DNA of 64,000 bases from an uncultured Celeribacter sp. Its GTDB lineage: Bacteria > Pseudomonadota > Alphaproteobacteria > Rhodobacterales > Rhodobacteraceae. The notes beneath the pieces were generated by a model. It was not told the DNA's origin and did no database searches. It saw only the letters and a program-made list of their open reading frames with translations. Of the stretch, positions 59,586 to 64,000 are shown piece after piece. The position numbers and the translations under genes were made by a program. The first letter of the stretch is position 1. Every line of letters starts with the position of its first letter. The DNA lies in assembly GCF_963675965.1 (NCBI RefSeq), contig NZ_OY780935.1:2282501-2346500 (forward strand). Reading direction: 5' to 3'.

Positions 59586-61703
59586 ATGATCGACGTCGAA
59601 GACCTGATCGCGCTGGTCCGCAACTATAACCCCAAGACAAATGCAGACTTGATCCGGGATGCCTACGCATACGGGAAAGAAATGCATGAGGGGCAGTTCC
59701 GCCGGTCCGGCGAACCTTATTTTTCCCATCCTGTTGCCGTTGCTGCGATCCTGACCGAGCAGGCGCTGGATGATGCCACCATCATCACCGCCTTGCTGCA
59801 CGACACAATCGAAGACACCCGGGCGTCCTATGCCGAGGTCTCGCGGCGTTTTGGTGAAGAAGTCGCTGAGCTGGTGGACGGTGTGACCAAGCTGACCAAC
59901 CTGCAGCTGTCATCGACGGAGACTAAGCAGGCGGAAAACTTCCGCAAACTGTTCATGGCCATGTCCAAGGATCTGCGCGTGATCCTTGTGAAACTGGCAG
60001 ACCGCTTGCACAACATGCGCACGATCAAATCGATGCGTCCGGAAAAGCAGCTTCAGAAAGCCCGCGAAACCATGGACATCTTTGCCCCGCTGGCCGGGCG
60101 CATGGGGATGCAGTGGATGCGCGAGGAACTGGAGGATCTGAGCTTTCGTGTGATCAACCCCGAGGCGCGCAATTCGATCATCCGGCGGTTCATCACCCTG
60201 CAGCGTGAAACCGGCGATGTGATCCACAAGATCACCAATGACATTCGCGCCGAGCTGGAAAAGGAAGACATCCAGGCCGATGTGTTCGGGCGCGCCAAGA
60301 AACCCTATTCGATCTGGCGCAAGATGGAGGAAAAGCAGCAGAGCTTTTCGCGCCTGTCCGACATTTACGGGTTCCGCGTGATCACCCGCTCCGAAATGGA
60401 TTGCTATCGTGTTTTGGGGGTCATTCACCAACGCTGGCGCGCGGTGCCCACCCGTTTCAAAGATTACATTTCTCAGCCGAAATCGAACGGCTACCGCTCG
60501 ATCCACACCACGGTCTCCGGCCGGGACGGCAAACGGGTCGAGGTTCAGATCCGCACGCGTCAGATGCATGAGGTCGCCGAAAGCGGCGTGGCCGCGCATT
60601 GGTCCTATCGTGACGGTGTGCGTGCCCAGAACCCCTTTGCCGTGGACCCGGCCAAATGGCTGGCCCAACTGACCGAACGGTTTGAGAATGCCGACGACCA
60701 TTCCGAGTTTCTGGAACATGTGAAGCTCGAAATGTATTCGGACAAGGTGTTCACCTTCACGCCCAAGGGCGAGGTGGTGTCTCTGCCGAAAGGGGCCACG
60801 CCGCTGGACTATGCCTATGCCATCCACACGCGGATCGGGGACAGTTGTGTGGGCGCCAAGGTCGATGGTATTCGCGTGCCGCTCTGGACCCGTTTGAAAA
60901 ACGGTCAGTCCGTCGAGATCCTGACCGCCGAAGGGCAGCGTCCGCAGGCGACATGGTTGGATATCGTTGTGACTGGCCGCGCCAAGGCCGCGATCCGCAA
61001 ATCGTTGCGCGAAGAGGACCGCGAACGCTTCGTGAAGCTAGGCCGGGAACTGGTGCGCGTGGCCTTTGAACATGTCGGAAAGAAAGCCTCTGAAAAAGCG
61101 CTGGCGACCGCTGCCAAACAGATGTCTCTGGTGAACACAGAAGAGCTTCTGGCGCGGTTGGGGTCTGCTGAGCTGACGGCCTCTGACGTGGTGAACGCGG
61201 TCTATCCCGAGCTGGTGCGCGACAGCGGTGCTATTGATGCCAACCGTGCGGTTCTGGGCCTGTCCGACGGCGAAAGCTACAATCGGGCGAAATGCTGTCA
61301 GCCGGTTCCAGGGGAACGCATCGTGGGGATCACCTATCGCGGCAAAGGCGTTGTGATCCACACCATCGATTGCCCGGCGCTGGAAGATCTGGAGAGCCAG
61401 CCGGAACGCTGGGTGGATCTGCAATGGCACGCCGGGCCGCACGCGGCGGAACATACGGTGTCGCTCGATCTCACGATATCCAATGACGCTGGTGTTTTGG
61501 GGCGCATCTGCACGTTGATCGGGGAGCAGAAGGCCAATATCTCGGATTTGACTTTCTTGGATCGCACGCCAGATTTTTACCGGTTGATCCTGGATGTGGA
61601 TCTTCGGGATGTGGAGCATCTGCATGCCGTGATGTTGGCGCTGGAAGCGGAAAGTGACGTGGCGCGCGTGCGGCGGTATCGCAATCTGGACCGAAAACCT
61701 TAA
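59586..61703 (+). CDS. rsh: Bifunctional (p)ppGpp synthetase/hydrolase Rsh
   Basis: 705-residue RelA/SpoT enzyme. The HD hydrolase is active-looking: His48 and the HDTIED motif at 72-77. The synthetase domain has GYRSIHTT at 302-309, with the SRLSDIYGFRVI run before it. The TGS domain begins near residue 386 and a C-terminal ACT domain fills the last 75 residues. It makes and degrades ppGpp in starvation. Both activities seem retained, as expected for the single Rsh of alphaproteobacteria. I start at ATG 59586; AAAGGAG lies upstream. Confidence 0.93.
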   Translation: MIDVEDLIALVRNYNPKTNADLIRDAYAYGKEMHEGQFRRSGEPYFSHPVAVAAILTEQALDDATIITALLHDTIEDTRASYAEVSRRFGEEVAELVDGVTKLTNLQLSSTETKQAENFRKLFMAMSKDLRVILVKLADRLHNMRTIKSMRPEKQLQKARETMDIFAPLAGRMGMQWMREELEDLSFRVINPEARNSIIRRFITLQRETGDVIHKITNDIRAELEKEDIQADVFGRAKKPYSIWRKMEEKQQSFSRLSDIYGFRVITRSEMDCYRVLGVIHQRWRAVPTRFKDYISQPKSNGYRSIHTTVSGRDGKRVEVQIRTRQMHEVAESGVAAHWSYRDGVRAQNPFAVDPAKWLAQLTERFENADDHSEFLEHVKLEMYSDKVFTFTPKGEVVSLPKGATPLDYAYAIHTRIGDSCVGAKVDGIRVPLWTRLKNGQSVEILTAEGQRPQATWLDIVVTGRAKAAIRKSLREEDRERFVKLGRELVRVAFEHVGKKASEKALATAAKQMSLVNTEELLARLGSAELTASDVVNAVYPELVRDSGAIDANRAVLGLSDGESYNRAKCCQPVPGERIVGITYRGKGVVIHTIDCPALEDLESQPERWVDLQWHAGPHAAEHTVSLDLTISNDAGVLGRICTLIGEQKANISDLTFLDRTPDFYRLILDVDLRDVEHLHAVMLALEAESDVARVRRYRNLDRKP

Positions 61704-61726
61704 AGCCGAGGGCAACAGGAGAGCCG

Positions 61727-62377
61727 GTGGTTTTTAAGCGCCGCGATAAACTCACGCCGCTGAAAAGGCTGGCGCAAGCGGTCTGGCCCAAGGGCGGCTG
61801 GTCGCGCGCTGTCCGCTACATGAAACACCGCCTGCACCGGTTGCCCGATACGCCCCGCAAGATCGCCCGCGGTGTTGCGGCGGGCGTGTTCACGGTTTTC
61901 ACCCCCTTTTACGGCCTGCATTTCGTTTTGGCTTTCGTGTTTGCAAAGGTCGTTCGGGGCAATGTGCTGGCGGCGCTGCTGGCGACCTTTGTGGGCAACC
62001 CGCTGACCTATGTGCCCATCGGGGTGTTCTCGATGAAAATGGGGCACTTTTTGTTGGGCAGCCAGTTCGACCATGCGCATGAACGGTCTTTCGTCGGGAA
62101 GTTTTTCGATGCAGGGGATGATTTCTGGCAGAATTTCATGGCGCTTTTCACCGATCGCGATGCCAATTGGGATGGGTTGATCCGGTTTGCCCATGAAATT
62201 TTCCTGCCCTATCTGGTTGGGGGCATCCTGCTGGGGTTGGCCGCAGCCGTTGCGGCCTATTCGCTGTCATGGCCGATGATTGCAGCCTATCAGGCGCGCC
62301 GGTCGGGCGCGCTGCGCGCCAAGCTGGAAGAGCGGCGGCGAAAGAAAGCGCAGGCCCGTAAAGACACCGGCAAGTAA
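61727..62377 (+). CDS. DUF2062 domain membrane protein
   Basis: 216-residue protein. The first 45 residues are strongly basic; two or more helices form the DUF2062 core (GVAAGVFTVFTPFYGLHFVLAF, LLATFVGNPLTYVPIG). The C-terminal helix is followed by a Lys/Arg-rich tail. DUF2062 proteins are uncharacterised inner-membrane proteins. The start is GTG 61727 with AGGAGA upstream. It lies between rsh and pdxJ, a common arrangement in Rhodobacteraceae. Confidence 0.85.
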   Translation: MVFKRRDKLTPLKRLAQAVWPKGGWSRAVRYMKHRLHRLPDTPRKIARGVAAGVFTVFTPFYGLHFVLAFVFAKVVRGNVLAALLATFVGNPLTYVPIGVFSMKMGHFLLGSQFDHAHERSFVGKFFDAGDDFWQNFMALFTDRDANWDGLIRFAHEIFLPYLVGGILLGLAAAVAAYSLSWPMIAAYQARRSGALRAKLEERRRKKAQARKDTGK

Positions 62378-62506
62378 CGAGCGTCGCAGGGACTGGGCTG
62401 CGCACAACAGCGTGTGATCGCATAAATCAGGGATTGTCGTTTTTCTTTTTCAGCGCGGACGCTATGGTCTGCGCAAATTTATCAGAACCGCCAAGGACAC
62501 CCGAAT

Positions 62507-63256
62507 ATGACTGTCTCTTCTCCGCTGCGTCTCGGTATGAACATTGATCACGTGGCCACTGTGCGCAATGCGCGTGGCTCGGAATACCCGGATCCGATCC
62601 GTGCCGCCAAACTGGCCGAAGAGGCGGGCGCGGACGGCATCACCGCGCATCTGCGAGAAGATCGTCGCCACATCACCGACACTGATATTGAGCGGCTGGT
62701 GGCCAATCTGTCGGTGCCACTGAACTTTGAAATGGCGGCGACCGATGAAATGCAGGCTATCGCCCTGCGTCACAAACCCCATGCCGTGTGCATCGTCCCC
62801 GAAAAACGCGAGGAGCGCACGACGGAAGGTGGTCTTGAGGTGGCCCGGGAGGAAAACCGTCTGGCGCATTTCATCGCGCCGCTGCGTGAGACCGGGTGCC
62901 GGGTTTCTCTGTTCGTCGGTGCAGACCGTCCGCAGATCGAGGCTGCGCATCGCATCGGGGCCGCTGTGGTCGAATTGCATACCGGCGCCTATTGCGACCT
63001 GCACGCCGAAGGGCGCTTTGCTGAGCGGGACGAAGAGTTGAAGCGGCTGACGGACATGGCGCAACTGGCCCATGAACTCGGTTTGGAAGTGCATGCCGGT
63101 CACGGTCTGACCTATGACACGGTGGCCCCGATTGCGGCGCTGCCGGAAATCGTGGAGTTGAATATCGGCCATTTTCTGATCGGCGAAGCGATATTCCGGG
63201 GCATTCAGCCCGCCATTCAGGAAATGCGTCGTCTTATGGACGAGGCGCGCGGGTAA
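62507..63256 (+). CDS. pdxJ: Pyridoxine 5'-phosphate synthase
   Basis: 249-residue TIM-barrel enzyme that joins 1-deoxyxylulose 5-phosphate and 3-amino-1-phosphohydroxyacetone to make PNP (vitamin B6). LGMNIDHVATVRNARG is the signature start, and DGITAHLREDRRHI and VHAGHGLTYDTV hold catalytic and phosphate-binding residues. It is complete. acpS follows after one small gene; the pdxJ-acpS linkage is widespread. Confidence 0.95.
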   Translation: MTVSSPLRLGMNIDHVATVRNARGSEYPDPIRAAKLAEEAGADGITAHLREDRRHITDTDIERLVANLSVPLNFEMAATDEMQAIALRHKPHAVCIVPEKREERTTEGGLEVAREENRLAHFIAPLRETGCRVSLFVGADRPQIEAAHRIGAAVVELHTGAYCDLHAEGRFAERDEELKRLTDMAQLAHELGLEVHAGHGLTYDTVAPIAALPEIVELNIGHFLIGEAIFRGIQPAIQEMRRLMDEARG

Positions 63257-63298
63257 TCACCCGGCCCAGGGGGGTGTTCTGTATCCGTAGGTAAAATC

Positions 63299-63742
63299 AT
63301 GAATTATTGGCGATATATTGGTGTTCTGCTTGGATTGAATGTTCTGGTCGGCCTGATCCTTTGGGGGCTGGAAGGCTATTTTAACCTGGGTAGCAGTGCT
63401 GGGTCTGGCGCAGGTGTCGCGCCGGTGCTCGGGGCGGCGATGCTTGAGGGTACCTACTTTGCCAAGGCCAACCGGCGCCTGCCTGAGAAGGCGGAAAAGC
63501 GGCTGGTCGCGCGCGGCGCTGTGCTCGTGCATCTCGTTCTTTTTGCGGTTGCCTTTGTCTGGGGCGCGTATGCCTTTCGGTCCGAGTTGCAGCCGGGGGA
63601 GGCGCTGCCCTTGCTGTTCGTTTTCGTGATCGTGACAATACTCCTGCTGCTCCTGATCTATTGGATCAGCGGGTGGAGCTTTGGGATGGGTGCCAAGACG
63701 CAGGTGAAGGCAGATGAGAAGAAGCAAAAGACAGGGCAATAA
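63299..63742 (+). CDS. Small membrane protein (ABZJ_00895-like)
   Basis: 147 residues with four predicted helices. The overall layout (an N-terminal helix YIGVLLGLNVLVGLILW, a GTYFAKANRRLPEK loop, two more helices, a Lys/Gln-rich tail) recalls proteins annotated ABZJ_00895 family. That name is from memory and the function is unknown. It lies between pdxJ and acpS in the same direction. Confidence 0.55.
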   Translation: MNYWRYIGVLLGLNVLVGLILWGLEGYFNLGSSAGSGAGVAPVLGAAMLEGTYFAKANRRLPEKAEKRLVARGAVLVHLVLFAVAFVWGAYAFRSELQPGEALPLLFVFVIVTILLLLLIYWISGWSFGMGAKTQVKADEKKQKTGQ

Positions 63743-63796
63743 CCCGGCTGCACTTACGCTGGCGCCTTGGGTCCGTCAAAGCTTGGGGGGCAGTAT

Positions 63797-64000
63797 ATGA
63801 TCCTTGGTATCGGCACCGATCTTGCCAATATCGACCGGATTTCCGGCACGCTGGCGCGTTTTGGCACACGGTTCAAGAACCGGGTGTTCACCGAGGCCGA
63901 ACAGGCCAAGGCGGAGCGTCGCAGGGACGTGGCGGGCACCTATGCCAAACGCTGGGCTGCGAAAGAAGCCTGTTCCAAGGCGCTTGGAACCGGGCTGGCC
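63797..64000 (+). CDS. acpS: Holo-[acyl-carrier-protein] synthase, N-terminal part (cut by window edge)
   Basis: The first 68 codons of AcpS, which loads phosphopantetheine on acyl carrier protein. LGIGTDLANIDRI is the diagnostic start, with the metal-binding Asp. The FTEAEQAKAE and RWAAKEACSKALGTGL segments follow. The gene runs on past the window end. Confidence 0.93.
   Translation, partial: MILGIGTDLANIDRISGTLARFGTRFKNRVFTEAEQAKAERRRDVAGTYAKRWAAKEACSKALGTGLA

Overview
The window is a 64 kb piece of an ordinary alphaproteobacterial chromosome, most likely a marine member of the Rhodobacteraceae (roseobacter group). The GC content is high. Gene content and order are typical of that family: accD-folC, glnK-amtB, an rpoZ-rsh-pdxJ-acpS block, a single bifunctional Rsh, TRAP-type uptake, late cobalamin genes, and small families that I know mainly from Rhodobacterales. 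I see no rRNA, tRNA, insertion sequence, prophage, CRISPR array or obvious genomic island. Coding density is high, many neighbours overlap by 1 to 8 bases, and clear hairpin terminators mark several transcription-unit ends.

Layout. 1-9976: MFS transporter start, zapE, a luciferase-like monooxygenase, folC and accD, a CPBP membrane protease, a lipoprotein, a pair of uncharacterised proteins and fadH. 10166-16508: a LysR regulator, the cinA-like/GNAT/OmpA operon, sfsA-map and an orphan TRAP solute-binding protein. 16572-24936: HAD phosphatase, rsmD and a ferredoxin-reductase-like flavoprotein, then a peroxiredoxin. A five-gene operon follows (RidA, GDPD, FemAB-like GNAT, pterin dehydratase, MscS), and then mlaA-mlaC. 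25053-34528: PBP1A, glnK-amtB, rhodanese, sseA with an aminotransferase, a glycine-rich peptide, smpB, a K+-channel-like protein and dapA.

34698-42564: soluble lytic transglycosylase, DMT transporter, mnmD and a divergent flavoprotein that together may replace bifunctional MnmC, then lrgA-lrgB-cobO, a MOSC protein and a small lipoprotein. 42704-50874: smc, a 523-base region without a convincing gene, an MltB-type transglycosylase, cbiB, cobC and a glutathionyl-hydroquinone reductase. 51218-58338: a small PilZ-like protein, a MalY-type lyase, a def / defective-def / fmt cluster followed by three tiny membrane proteins, a TRIC-type channel, rnhA, ispH and a NYN-domain protein. 58512-64000: folK, rpoZ, rsh, a DUF2062 protein, pdxJ, a small membrane protein and the start of acpS.

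Themes are envelope building and turnover (PBP1A, two lytic transglycosylases, MlaA/MlaC, OmpA-like protein, LrgAB), translation start and rescue (def, fmt, map, smpB, rsmD, mnmD), nitrogen control (PII with its ammonium channel) and cofactor synthesis (folate, B6, B12, isoprenoids). I did not find a clearly new multi-gene system. The observation most worth following is the second deformylase homologue: it sits between def and fmt, yet lacks both the metal-binding Cys and the catalytic Glu.
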